Source: Planctomycetota bacterium (GTDB taxonomy: Bacteria > Planctomycetota > GCA-002687715 > DRQF01). From it: 64,000 nucleotides of DNA. The stretch spans positions 620,001 through 684,000 of the forward strand of contig JACKGY010000004.1 of assembly GCA_020639295.1 (NCBI GenBank), given 5' to 3'. The notes beneath the pieces were generated by a model that worked only from the letters and a program-made list of their open reading frames with translations, searched no databases and was not told the DNA's origin. The position numbers and the translations under genes were made by a program. Shown one piece after another: positions 35,001-43,220 of this stretch; position 1 is the first letter of the stretch; each line of letters starts with the position of its first letter.

Positions 35001-36264
35001 TGGTCGCGTAGAGGGACGCGGCCGCCGCCTGGTCGCCGCGGGCCCAGAGACGTTCGGCGAGGGCGACGGTGGTCGCCGGGTCGCGGCCATAGCGGGGCAG
35101 GATCAGCAGGACGAAGAGGATGACGCCCAGGAGGATCACGCTCAGCGCGGCGATCACCGCCACCCGCTGCCGGCGCGCGAGGCGCAGGATCGCCCGGCTC
35201 CGGCTCGGCGGCTCGGCGCGCGGTGTCCGGCCCTCGGCGAAGCGCTCCAGATCCTCGAGCAGCGCCCGCGCCCCGCCGTAGCGGCGCGCGGGTTCCTTCT
35301 CCAGGGCCTTGGTGACGATCGCCTCCAGACCCGACGGCGTCGAGCGGGCGACGCGACCGAGGCGCGGCGGATCGCGATGGATGATCTCGTTCAGCACCAC
35401 CAGCGGGCTCGAGGCGGTGAAGGGGGGGCGACCGGCGAGACACTCGTAGAGGATCGTGCCCAGCGCCCAGACGTCGGTCTGCTCGCCGACCGCGCCGAGG
35501 TCGCCGCGGGCCTGTTCGGGGCTCATGTAGCGCGGGGTCCCGAGGACCTGGCCGCTGCGCGTCAGGTCGGCCGAGTCGGTCAGGTGGCGCGCGAGGCCGA
35601 AGTCGCCGAGGTAGGGCTTCCCGTCGCGATCGATGAGGATGTTCGCCGGCTTGAGGTCGCGATGGATGATCCCGCGTTCATGGACGTAGGCCACGGCGCT
35701 GGTGATCTGGCGGAGGATCATCAGGCTGCGCGCCGGTGTGAGGCGGCCGCTGGCGATCAGATCGGCGAGGGTCTCGCCCTCGATCAGGTCCATGCTGAAG
35801 TAGACCAGGCCGTCGATCTCGCCCACCTCGTGGATGCCGACGATGTTCGGATGGCGCAGGCGCGCCAGGGCCTGGGCTTCCTTCTTGAAGCGGGCCAGCG
35901 CCGGGCCGAAGACCAGTTCGCCCGGCTTGAGGATCTTGATCGCCACCTCCCGGTGCAGCGAACGCTGGTGGGCGCGGTAGACGATGCCCATGCCGCCCCG
36001 GCCGATCTCGCCCCTGATCTCGTAGTCCGCCGGCAGCCGCGGCGGCGCCTCGGCCGGTGCGGGATCGACCTCGCAGTGGAAGTCCGAACTCTCCTCGCGC
36101 AGGGCGGCGAGGCCGGCGAGGCAATCACGGACCAGCCGGCGATCCAGGTCGAAGCGCAGGGCGAGGATGAGTTCGTCGGGCTCCTCGCCGCGGTCCCAGG
36201 CCGCCAGCGCCTCGTCCAGGACCCGGGCCAGCCCGTCGATCTCGTCGCGACTCGAATCGTTCAT
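32071..36264 (-). CDS. Ser/Thr protein kinase with large C-terminal multi-membrane region
   Basis: A 1397-residue kinase. The Hanks domain (residues about 80-350) is complete: GRGGMGIVYRA, AIKILK, HRDLKPANILI, DFGLA and the APE-like MSPEQ. A first membrane helix follows (VAVIAALSVILLGVILFVLLIL, residues about 370-392), then about 650 residues of helical soluble sequence. About eight hydrophobic segments occupy the last 330 residues (for example LLLPFLLGLLGGLAGLVLG). The start overlaps the ECF sigma gene by four bases (ATGA), so kinase and sigma factor are made from one transcript, a common planctomycete pairing in which the kinase modulates the sigma factor. Sensor ligand unknown. Confidence 0.85.
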   Translation of the reverse strand: MNDSSRDEIDGLARVLDEALAAWDRGEEPDELILALRFDLDRRLVRDCLAGLAALREESSDFHCEVDPAPAEAPPRLPADYEIRGEIGRGGMGIVYRAHQRSLHREVAIKILKPGELVFGPALARFKKEAQALARLRHPNIVGIHEVGEIDGLVYFSMDLIEGETLADLIASGRLTPARSLMILRQITSAVAYVHERGIIHRDLKPANILIDRDGKPYLGDFGLARHLTDSADLTRSGQVLGTPRYMSPEQARGDLGAVGEQTDVWALGTILYECLAGRPPFTASSPLVVLNEIIHRDPPRLGRVARSTPSGLEAIVTKALEKEPARRYGGARALLEDLERFAEGRTPRAEPPSRSRAILRLARRQRVAVIAALSVILLGVILFVLLILPRYGRDPATTVALAERLWARGDQAAAASLYATIADSELPDPLFEKLVTGRLVEARQLGAAGHPEEVLALLEDLRRRGLERWEKRPDRRREPFAAWPQGLDVEGEILLATCQARGVAVAQARQREFWGEVGIGNGTEIRLARLLAPHAAEDEGNLGAWAADFFGGDEPYLMGQSAVAWPHPYQASILRRMLQRPGEFRFSSRWSATTRIEVVDGAAIETVLDLLDDPVSSPAALRAGALLVQQLLDLPPGRDRNEFHSFRDETLPAIRSLARAVWEAEPMTAYRLRVDEAFSRLEDDGDWIRGWLEDALGRPTKTTEAAELRSWWRDRRDDDPSARWLERAGLDGPRRDEDLVAMLAEASDEEAAALHRLLLWQRPRAAGRATSARADRWRLVLRQEAGTTQPRTGHAALFVAANQRLDERAVAAEAVALDAQLPGFLTTNAATRILLGHAFDLMSPAAVALSAPGLPWLPVRAMDLHYQLQLDLRADEDGRYRTTVDQSWSTPSSRSSTGFAGRPLREGRVALVGSGLRGNDPLALLVVLPAGEEAPGADLDAWRRRIARGLELELESLRGEDGNDHLLDLPELIRPALLVALPEAIPTLRALQTEVDGTDEWFREIADLVVVARLMAGDDQAVAVVQGGGHAFRPGGEVEALGEALWFWLARNAAGGAARGLAAGRLANPEKLDELLEADRRAGAPLGDWDRRRLEDHGDRRAPASDFVLTTWPLLLPFLLGLLGGLAGLVLGRAPEGRLRGATLAVFLGALFIATRFILDGRDWPLAVPGGVLAALGALRIARPIDDRRPLLPVLLFLLCALVGGARFLAPGVESLILIERLTGIGAAFALAVVARLVTGSLDEQELSLFGPLPVELLVGVLLVAVAVTLALGPLGEPTVALDWGRSLVWLGALLVFLNYLKRRPDHRRPVLPGFLMLVHTGPLLVFVALDFLAILAAPLRPERGGTPGSPFGPLSLVLFLSLSLWPLILGWAGAKRRARTAQLVAEAAGPRRRSS

Positions 36265-36851
36265 GGTTCGCCCCCCAGCTCTCGCAGGGCGGCGCCGATC
36301 CGGGCGGCGGCCTCGGCCAGCAGGCGGCGCAGGCCGCTCGGCGAGCGGCCGGTCTCGGCGGCGATCTGGTCGAGGCTCTTGCCCTCGAAGAAGCGGGCGA
36401 GGAGGACCTGGCGGACCTCGTCGTCCTCGGCGTCGAGCCGGTCGAGCACGAGGCGGCGCCGCTCGCCGGCGGCGGCCGCGCTGACCGGTCCGGTCATCGA
36501 GGCCCGCAGGCGATCGACGATGGCCGAGAACTGGCGGCGTTCGCCGGGCGCGCGGCGCTTGGCCGCGTCCTGGTGCTCGGCCTGCTTGAGGATGCGGTGC
36601 TCCGCGATCCGGAACAGCCAGGCCATGTAGCTGCCTCCCTCGCCGATCTCGAAGCGATCCGCCTGCTCGTGGGCGACGAAGAGGGACTCCTGGAGGAGGT
36701 CGAGGGAGTCGACCTCCTGGCGCAACCGCGGCCCGAGCCGCAGACGGATGTAGGTCAGGAGCCGGTCGGAGACCCGCTCGAAGAGCCGCTCCTCGGCGTC
36801 GCCGTCGCCACCTCGGGCGGCGAGGACCAGCTCGGTGATCGATTCGTTCAT
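36261..36851 (-). CDS. ECF-type RNA polymerase sigma factor
   Basis: A 196-residue sigma-70 family protein of the planctomycete ECF type. The region 2 core spans residues about 20-95 (DSLDLLQESLFVAHEQADRF, MAWLFRIAEHRI) and region 4 about 125-190 (LLARFFEGKSLDQIAAETGRSPSGLRRLL). I chose the ATG at 36851 because GGAG is seven bases upstream; the ATG at 36857 would leave only one base of spacing. It overlaps the kinase gene downstream and is likely controlled by it. No anti-sigma gene is present. Confidence 0.87.
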   Translation of the reverse strand: MNESITELVLAARGGDGDAEERLFERVSDRLLTYIRLRLGPRLRQEVDSLDLLQESLFVAHEQADRFEIGEGGSYMAWLFRIAEHRILKQAEHQDAAKRRAPGERRQFSAIVDRLRASMTGPVSAAAAGERRRLVLDRLDAEDDEVRQVLLARFFEGKSLDQIAAETGRSPSGLRRLLAEAAARIGAALRELGGEP

Positions 36852-36943
36852 GTCCATGCTCCGCTTTCCGGAGGCCTCAGCCGGAACGGAGGCGGCTTCC
36901 GCCGGGAAATCCCGGGCTTTTTCCGCGCCGGCCGGGTCCCGGC

Positions 36944-39733
36944 TCAGGGGAAGAGGACCATGACCGGGCGCACGCCCACCGCGTTGCCCTTCGAAACCGG
37001 CGGTTGCAGGTTGCGCACCGCGATGCGCGCCAGGGTGGCATCGCCGTTGAAGCCGCCGCCGCGGACCCGTCGCGCCCGGCTGCGTTCCGGGTCGCTGCGC
37101 AGGCCACGGCCTCGGGCCGGCCGCTTGTAGCTGTCCTCGGCGCCATCGAGACAGAACTCCCAGACGTTGCCGCCGAGATCATGGAAGCCCCAGGGGTTGG
37201 GGGCGAGGCGCCCGACCTCGGTGTGGACCACGAAGTCGTCGCGGAAGTCCTTCTGGAGGTGGGTCGAACTCAGGATGTCGACGGTCTCCTCGCCGCAGAT
37301 GTTGGCGAAGCGGCCGAGTTCCTCGAGCAGGGAGGTGCCGGGCCAGACCTGGTCGTCCCGGCCGGCGCGCGCGGCCCGTTCCCATTCGGCCTCGGTCGGC
37401 AGGTCGAGGCCGATCCTGGGCAGCATCGTCCGGCAGTCCTGCCAGGAGACCGTCTCGACCGGGCAGAGCAGACTGGACCTGGTCGCGACCTTCTTGTTCT
37501 GGAAGCCGGGATGGATCGAGCTCGGGTTGGCGCCGAAGGCCCGGAGCCACTGTCCCTGGGTCATCTCGTGCTTGCCGAGCAGGTAGGGGCGGAGCTCGAC
37601 CAGGTTCGGCGGCCGCTCGTCCGAACGCGAGTCGGGGTCGTAGTTCGGCTGCCGCGGGTCGTCCTTCTGGGACCCCATCAGGAAGCGGCCTCCGGGAACG
37701 AGCACGAGGATCAGGCCGAGTTTCTCGTCGAGCGCGATGCGTCCGGTCGCCGGATCGCGCCGCGGCACCGGCCCCTCGTGGCTCAGCCAGTGCAGGAACT
37801 CCTCCAGGCCCGAGTCCGGATCGGGGCCGAGCGGGATCAGTCCGATCTGCGGCTCCAACTGGAGGCCGGCGTAGAGCGGCTGGGCGGCGAGGCGTTCCCG
37901 AGCCGCGCGCCAGGCCTCCGCCGCCTCGTCGAGCGTGATACGCGCGATGGTCCGGCAGTCCTCGGTCCGGCGCCGGACCGTGTCGTAGAAGCCGGCCTCC
38001 GGCAGGGTGAAGGCGTCGAGCTCCTCGATGAGACGCGTGAGCGTGTCGTGCTGGAACTGGTCGTTCTCGTCGGTGAGGTGCCAGCTCAGGCGTCGGGCGA
38101 TCGTGGCCTCGAGTTCGGCCTTGCGGATCTGATGCTTGTCCACGCGGGCCTGGACATCGGTCGGCAGGCTCTGGTCACCGCGCGCGATGCGATCGGCCTC
38201 GGTGGCGGCGAGGGCGCGGTCGACCTCGCCCAGCTCCTCGTATTCCCGGGCGTAGTCGCGGCGGCGATCGGCTTCGGAGTAGGGCAGGGCGCGCGCGCGC
38301 AGGTCGGCGAGGTCGGCCTCGTGGACCGACCGGCGCGCCACCACGGGTTCGTAGCGGCGGAGCCAGCGCGCGAGCCGCTCGATGAGTTCGAGATCGGGCG
38401 GGTAGAGGGCGCCGGCGGCGACCTCCGCGACCTCGAGGAGCTGGAGGTCGGCGAGGCGGAGGTTCTCCCTCAGGGCCCGCTCCTTGGCCTGGCGCTCGCG
38501 ACGCTCCGCCTCGAGGGCCGCGGTCCGGTCGGCCAGCGCCCGCTGCTCCCGGTGCAGGGCCTCGTCCTTCGCCTGGTTGCTGCGTCGGGCCTCGGCCAGG
38601 GCCCGGGTCACGTCGCGGTTCTTGACGTAGAGCACGAGGCTGACGGTCAGAAGGGCGAGGAAGATCACCGCGGCCAGACCGCTGAGGAGCGCATTGCGCC
38701 GGACCCAGCGCGCCATCCGCAGGGTCGGGCCGATCCGCCGGGCGCGGATCGGCTCGTGCCGGCGGCAGCGGCGGAGATCGTCCGCCATCTCGGCGGCGCT
38801 CTGGTAGCGACGGCGCGGGTCCGGGTCGATCGCGGTGAGGATGATGGCCTCGAGATCGGCGCTCAGTCCGGGGTTGATCGACCGCGGCCGGCGAGCCGCG
38901 TCGTCGGTGATCGCCCGCAGGAGATCGTGTCGGGTCGAGCCGGCGAAGGGACGACCGAGCGTGCAGCACTCGAAGAGCGTGACCCCGAGCGAATAGATGT
39001 CGCTGCGGTGGTCGACGGCCCCGCGATCGCCGCGCACCTGCTCCGGGGCCATGTAGGCCGGCGTGCCGAGCAGCTGGCCCGTGCGGGTCAGGGTGACGCC
39101 CTCGGAGTCGAGGTCCTGCGCCAGGCCGAAGTCGAGGATCACCGGCTGGCCGTCGCAGCGCAGCATGATGTTGGCCGGCTTCAGGTCGCGATGGACCAGG
39201 CCCTTGGCATGCGCGGCCTCGAGGCCGTCCGCGACCTCCTCGAAGACCTCGAGGAGGCGGTTGATCGGGCGCCTCGGTCCGGCCGCGCGCTGGCTGCCCG
39301 TGCTGCTGCCACGACCCGCCGTCTCGCCGGGTCGCGCGCCGGCGCCTCCGATCGTGCTCTCGTCGTCGAGCTGGCAGCTGTCGCTACCGTCGGCCCGCGC
39401 CGCCTCGACGTAGGCGGCGAGGGTCCGGCCCTCGATGTACTCCATGGCCATGTAGACCTGGCCGTCGAGATTGCCGATCTCGTAGATCTTGGCCACGCAG
39501 GCGTGATTGATGCGGGCGGTGGTCTCGGCCTCGCGCTCCAGGCGGAGGCGCGCGTCGGCCGAGCTGGCGTAATCGGGGGGCAGGATCTTGAGCGCGACCT
39601 CGCGATGGAGCTTGAGGTCCTCGGCCAGATGGACGGTGCCCTGGCCGCCGCGCCCGATCTGGCGAATCAGGCGGTAGTTGCCGAATCGTGCCGAGCCGGC
39701 CTCCTCGCCGGGCTGTGGGTCGTCGTCGCTCAT
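36944..39733 (-). CDS. Ser/Thr protein kinase with C-terminal sulfatase-modifying-factor-like (FGE) domain
   Basis: A 929-residue kinase. The Hanks domain (residues about 20-330; GRGGQGTVHLA, HRDLKPANIML, DFGLAQ, GTPAYMAPEQ) contains a Ser/Gly-rich insert of about 45 residues between the hinge and the catalytic loop. A membrane helix (LLSGLAAVIFLALLTVSLVLYV, about residues 345-367), a charged coiled-coil-like stretch and a helical region follow. The last 260 residues are an FGE/SUMF1 fold (FLMGSQKDDP, PTEAEWERAAR, NPWGFHDLGGNVWEFCLDG). The position that holds the catalytic Cys-Arg in true FGE reads ATLARIAVRN, so it is unlikely to modify sulfatases and is probably a ligand-binding version. 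It is divergent from an ECF sigma gene. Confidence 0.86.
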   Translation of the reverse strand: MSDDDPQPGEEAGSARFGNYRLIRQIGRGGQGTVHLAEDLKLHREVALKILPPDYASSADARLRLEREAETTARINHACVAKIYEIGNLDGQVYMAMEYIEGRTLAAYVEAARADGSDSCQLDDESTIGGAGARPGETAGRGSSTGSQRAAGPRRPINRLLEVFEEVADGLEAAHAKGLVHRDLKPANIMLRCDGQPVILDFGLAQDLDSEGVTLTRTGQLLGTPAYMAPEQVRGDRGAVDHRSDIYSLGVTLFECCTLGRPFAGSTRHDLLRAITDDAARRPRSINPGLSADLEAIILTAIDPDPRRRYQSAAEMADDLRRCRRHEPIRARRIGPTLRMARWVRRNALLSGLAAVIFLALLTVSLVLYVKNRDVTRALAEARRSNQAKDEALHREQRALADRTAALEAERRERQAKERALRENLRLADLQLLEVAEVAAGALYPPDLELIERLARWLRRYEPVVARRSVHEADLADLRARALPYSEADRRRDYAREYEELGEVDRALAATEADRIARGDQSLPTDVQARVDKHQIRKAELEATIARRLSWHLTDENDQFQHDTLTRLIEELDAFTLPEAGFYDTVRRRTEDCRTIARITLDEAAEAWRAARERLAAQPLYAGLQLEPQIGLIPLGPDPDSGLEEFLHWLSHEGPVPRRDPATGRIALDEKLGLILVLVPGGRFLMGSQKDDPRQPNYDPDSRSDERPPNLVELRPYLLGKHEMTQGQWLRAFGANPSSIHPGFQNKKVATRSSLLCPVETVSWQDCRTMLPRIGLDLPTEAEWERAARAGRDDQVWPGTSLLEELGRFANICGEETVDILSSTHLQKDFRDDFVVHTEVGRLAPNPWGFHDLGGNVWEFCLDGAEDSYKRPARGRGLRSDPERSRARRVRGGGFNGDATLARIAVRNLQPPVSKGNAVGVRPVMVLFP

Positions 39734-39920
39734 GGGCCTCCGGCGCCGAGGATAAGGGGCCGGTCGAGCGCCGTAAAGTGACGCGCCGACCGTGGATCCC
39801 GTGCATCGTCCCGGCTGCGGCGATCCGACCGCCCCCGGCCCGCCGCGCGATCCTGGACCCGCCGGCCCGCATCCGGTCTAATGCCCCGGTCGGCGACGGC
39901 GCGCGTCCTGGGGGGCTCTC

Positions 39921-40589
39921 ATGAGCGAGGATTCATCGAGCTGGCCGGAAACGCAGTGGTCCGTCATCGGTCGGACCCGCGAGCAGCGGGATCCGGCGGT
40001 GCGCGGCGCCGCCTGGCACGACCTGGTCGATACCTATCGCATCCCGATCGAGACCGTCCTGCGCCGCTACCTCGGCGGTCGGAGCGACGTCTCGGAAGCG
40101 GTCCAGTCCTTCTTCGGCTACCTCTACGAGTACGACCTGCTGCGTCGCCCGAGCTCCGGCGAGGGGCGCTTCCGTGCCTTCATCCAGGCGGTCGCGCGGC
40201 GCTACGCCTGGCAGTGGCGGAACGACCGCTTTGGTCACGGCCCCCTGGCCGACGACTTCGAGATCGAGGATTCGGCCGAGGTCGATGGCGCCGCCTGGCT
40301 GCCGACCATCCTCGAGGCCGGCCTGCGGCGGATGAGACCGAAGGATGCCGACCTCCTGCGCCGCTTCCATGGCCTCGGGCTGGACGAGGCCAGCACCGCC
40401 GAGGCGCTGGCCTCCGAACTCGACGTCCGCGCCGGCGCGGTCTACAAGCGCGTCCACGGTGCCCGGCTCCGGCTCCGGGAGGAACTCGGCCGGATCCTCA
40501 GGGAACTCTCCGCCAACGACGAGGCCTGGCGCCTCGAGCTGGCCTGGCTCGAACGGGCGATGGACGAGCGGCTGCCGGAACCGGAGTGA
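39921..40589 (+). CDS. ECF-type RNA polymerase sigma factor (large planctomycete type)
   Basis: A 222-residue sigma factor with N-terminal WPETQWSVIGR, a hallmark of a planctomycete ECF group. Region 2 is at about residues 40-95 (SEAVQSFFGYLYEYDLL, FRAFIQAVARRYAWQWR) and region 4 at about 140-200 (DLLRRFHGLGLDEASTAEALASE, VYKRVHGARLRLREEL). It is divergently oriented from the kinase-FGE gene with 187 bases between them, a signalling pair by position. A G-rich run before the ATG may serve as the ribosome site. Confidence 0.83.
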   Translation: MSEDSSSWPETQWSVIGRTREQRDPAVRGAAWHDLVDTYRIPIETVLRRYLGGRSDVSEAVQSFFGYLYEYDLLRRPSSGEGRFRAFIQAVARRYAWQWRNDRFGHGPLADDFEIEDSAEVDGAAWLPTILEAGLRRMRPKDADLLRRFHGLGLDEASTAEALASELDVRAGAVYKRVHGARLRLREELGRILRELSANDEAWRLELAWLERAMDERLPEPE

Positions 40590-40624
40590 AGGGGAAGACC
40601 GCAAGGCGCGGGAATGAAGGTCGA

Positions 40625-40673
40625 TCTTCCCGGGAGTCGCCTGGGGGGGGTGTTCGGCGTGCTCCCGGGAAGA
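40625..40673. terminator. Inverted repeat between convergent sigma and hydrogenase operon ends
   Basis: TCTTCCCGGGAG (40625-40636) and CTCCCGGGAAGA (40662-40673) pair perfectly over 12 bases with a 25-base loop. The element lies in the 247-base gap between the stop codons of the sigma gene and hypE, so a bidirectional terminator or mRNA 3'-end stem is the likely role. No clear T-run follows. Confidence 0.5.
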
Positions 40674-40836
40674 CGGCCTGCATGCGAGGGGGTCCCAAAG
40701 GACCTTCCTTCCAGTCACCCATCCATGTCGCGAGATGGCGGAATTGGAGGGTCAATCCCGGAAGATTCCCGTGCCCTCCCGGATGCTGGCCGGGCGGCGA
40801 CCCTGGAGCAGGACCCGACGCGTCCCGGGCTCGAGC

Positions 40837-41895
40837 TCAGCAGATCCGCGGCAGGAGTTCCCCGCTCGGCATCTGCAGCAGGCGGCGGGCGCCGAGTCCC
40901 CCGGCGAGGCTGACCCGGCCGGCCGGGCCGGCCTCGACCTCGCCGATCACCGCCGCCGAGGCCGTGACCGGGAAGGCGGCGAGCACCGCCAGCGCGGCCC
41001 CCACCTGGCTCGCCGGCAGGCAGCAGATGAAGCGGCCCTCGTTGGCGACCTGGAAGGGGTCGAGCCCGAGCAGCTCGCAGGCACCCCGGACCTCCGGGGC
41101 GACGGCCACCGAGGCCTCGTCGACCACCAGGTGGAGGGCGGCGTCCTCGGCGATCTCCACGAGGGCGGCGCTGAGCCCGCCGCGGGTGAGGTCGCGGAGG
41201 ACGTGGACCTCGAGCCCGGCGGCGACGAGCGCCAGGGCCGGTTCGTGCAGCAGGGCGCAATCGCTCTCGAGCGCGGTCTCGAGGCCGAGCTCGTCGCGGG
41301 CGACCAGCATGGTCACGCCGTGGCGGCCGAGATCGCCGCTGAGAATGATGGCGTCGCCGGACCTGAGGGCGGCCGGACCGATCAGGTGGTCGGAGAGACA
41401 GAGCCCGAAGCCCGAGGTGACCACGAAGACGCCGTCGCCCGAGCCGCGCTCGACCACCTTGGTGTCGGCCGCGCCGATCGCCACCTCGGCCGCGCGCGCG
41501 GTCTCGCCGAGCGACCGGGCCAGGCGGCGCAGGAGTTCGAAATCGGTGCCTTCCTCGATGATGAAGCCGGCGGTGAGCTGGAGCGGTCGGGCGCCGCACA
41601 TGGCGAGGTCGTTGACCGTGCCGCAGACGGCGAGCTTGCCGAGGTCACCGCCGGGGAAGACCATCGGTCGGGCCACGAAGCCGTCGGTCGTGGTGGCGAA
41701 GCGCTCGCCGCGGTAGCTGAAGACCGCGCCGTCGTGGCGCTGGCCGAGGAAGTCGTTGTCGATGGCCGGCAGGAAGATCTCGCGGACGAGATCCCGCGTC
41801 ATCGTGCCGCCGCCGCCATGGCCGAGGAGGACGCGATCCGGGTGGCCCGGTCGCGGACAGCTCATGCGGCCGAAATCCGCTCTTCCGTCACTCAT
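40837..41895 (-). CDS. hypE: Hydrogenase maturation protein HypE
   Basis: A 352-residue PurM-like enzyme that dehydrates a carbamoyl group on its C-terminal Cys to a thiocyanate, the cyanide ligand of the [NiFe] site. It ends in LLPRIC, the canonical modified-Cys tail. It starts GHPDRVLLGHGGGGTMTRDL after a 15-residue lead. It is the last gene of the operon and overlaps hypD by four bases. Length and motifs are normal. Confidence 0.93.
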   Translation of the reverse strand: MSDGRADFGRMSCPRPGHPDRVLLGHGGGGTMTRDLVREIFLPAIDNDFLGQRHDGAVFSYRGERFATTTDGFVARPMVFPGGDLGKLAVCGTVNDLAMCGARPLQLTAGFIIEEGTDFELLRRLARSLGETARAAEVAIGAADTKVVERGSGDGVFVVTSGFGLCLSDHLIGPAALRSGDAIILSGDLGRHGVTMLVARDELGLETALESDCALLHEPALALVAAGLEVHVLRDLTRGGLSAALVEIAEDAALHLVVDEASVAVAPEVRGACELLGLDPFQVANEGRFICCLPASQVGAALAVLAAFPVTASAAVIGEVEAGPAGRVSLAGGLGARRLLQMPSGELLPRIC

Positions 41896-42986
41896 GATTC
41901 CTCTCCTCCGCGATAACGCAGGTAGGCGGCGCAGGCGCCCTCGCTCGACACCATCGGGGCGCCGAGCGGGTGTTCCGGTCGGCAGTCACGGCCGAAGGCG
42001 TCGCAGTCGGTGGGCAGGCCGAGGCCGCGCAGGAGCCGGCCGGCGATGCAGGGCCCCTCGTCCTCGTCGGTCGCGACGCTGATCTCGAAGCGCCGCTCGG
42101 CATCGAAGCGAAGGTAGTCCTCACGCAGGCCGAGACCGCTCCGGGGAATGCGGCCGATGCCGCGCCAGTCGCGGTCGATGACCCGGAAGACCCGGGCCAT
42201 CGCCTCGCGCGCGAGCGCGTTGCCCTCGCGCCGGACGCTGCGCGCGTACTGGTTCTCGAGCTGATGACGGCCCTCTTCGAGCTGACGCAGGCACATCAGG
42301 CAACCCTGCAGGATGTCGACCGGCTCGAAGCCGGTGATCACGATCGGCACCCGGTAGCGGCGCGCCAGGTCGTGGTACTCCGCCTCGCCGGTGATCGTGC
42401 ACACGTGACCGGCGGCCAGGAAACCCTGGACCTGGTTGTCCGCCGCCTCGAGGATCGTCGCCATCGCCGGCGGGACCAGGACCTGGGAACAGAGCAGGGA
42501 GAAGTTGTCCAGACCGAGGCGCTCGGCCTGGAGCACGGCCATGGCGTTGGCCGGGGCCGTGGTCTCGAAGCCGACGGCGAGGAACACGACCTGCCGGTCC
42601 GGCCGTCGGGCCGCGATCGTCACCGCGTCGAGCGGCGAGTAGACGGTCACCACCTCGGCGCCGGCGGCCCGGGCCGAGAGCAGGTCGCCGACCCGTCCGG
42701 GCACGCGCAACATGTCGCCGAAGGAGCAGAGGACGACCTCGTGCCGGAGCGCCAGCTCCACCGCGAGATCGAGGATCGCCGCCGGCGTCACGCAGACCGG
42801 GCAACCGGGGCCGTGAAGCAGACGGACGCCCTCGGGCAGCATGCGGTCGAGACCATGGCGGAGGATCGAATGGGTCTGGCCGCCGCAGATCTCCATCAGG
42901 GTCCAGGGCCGGGTGACCAGCCTGCCGATGCCTTCGGCGACGCTCCGGGCCAGCTCGGCGTCGCGGTACTCGTCGAGGTACTTCAT
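41892..42986 (-). CDS. hypD: Hydrogenase maturation protein HypD
   Basis: A 364-residue Fe-S protein that with HypC builds the Fe(CN)2CO unit. Motifs CGGQTHS, GPGCPVCVTP, GFETTAPANA and a C-terminal cluster region with several Cys are all present. The ATG at 42986 begins MKYLDEYRD, the usual start; the longer frame overlaps hypC. Four-base overlaps with hypC upstream and hypE downstream couple the three genes. Confidence 0.94.
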   Translation of the reverse strand: MKYLDEYRDAELARSVAEGIGRLVTRPWTLMEICGGQTHSILRHGLDRMLPEGVRLLHGPGCPVCVTPAAILDLAVELALRHEVVLCSFGDMLRVPGRVGDLLSARAAGAEVVTVYSPLDAVTIAARRPDRQVVFLAVGFETTAPANAMAVLQAERLGLDNFSLLCSQVLVPPAMATILEAADNQVQGFLAAGHVCTITGEAEYHDLARRYRVPIVITGFEPVDILQGCLMCLRQLEEGRHQLENQYARSVRREGNALAREAMARVFRVIDRDWRGIGRIPRSGLGLREDYLRFDAERRFEISVATDEDEGPCIAGRLLRGLGLPTDCDAFGRDCRPEHPLGAPMVSSEGACAAYLRYRGGEES

Positions 42987-43219
42987 TGCTCGTACTCGTC
43001 GATCTTCTTCAGCTCGGTGATCAGCCGCAGGGCTTCCGACTCGTCGATCGTGGCGATGGCCATGCCGACGTGCACCAGGACCCAGTCGCCGCACTGGACC
43101 TCGGGGACGAAGGCGAGATGGACCTCGCGCCGGACCCCGGAGAAGTCGACGGTGCCGCTTCGTTCCATCGGGTCGTCACCGCGCACGGCGATCAGCAGTC
43201 CGGGAATGGCCAGGCACAT
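42983..43219 (-). CDS. hypC: Hydrogenase maturation chaperone HypC
   Basis: A 78-residue HypC/HupF chaperone beginning MCLAIPG, with the essential Cys2 after Met removal. It carries iron with HypD and escorts it to the large subunit. It lies between hypF and hypD and overlaps hypD by four bases. Confidence 0.94.
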   Translation of the reverse strand: MCLAIPGLLIAVRGDDPMERSGTVDFSGVRREVHLAFVPEVQCGDWVLVHVGMAIATIDESEALRLITELKKIDEYEQ

Positions 43220-43220
43220 C

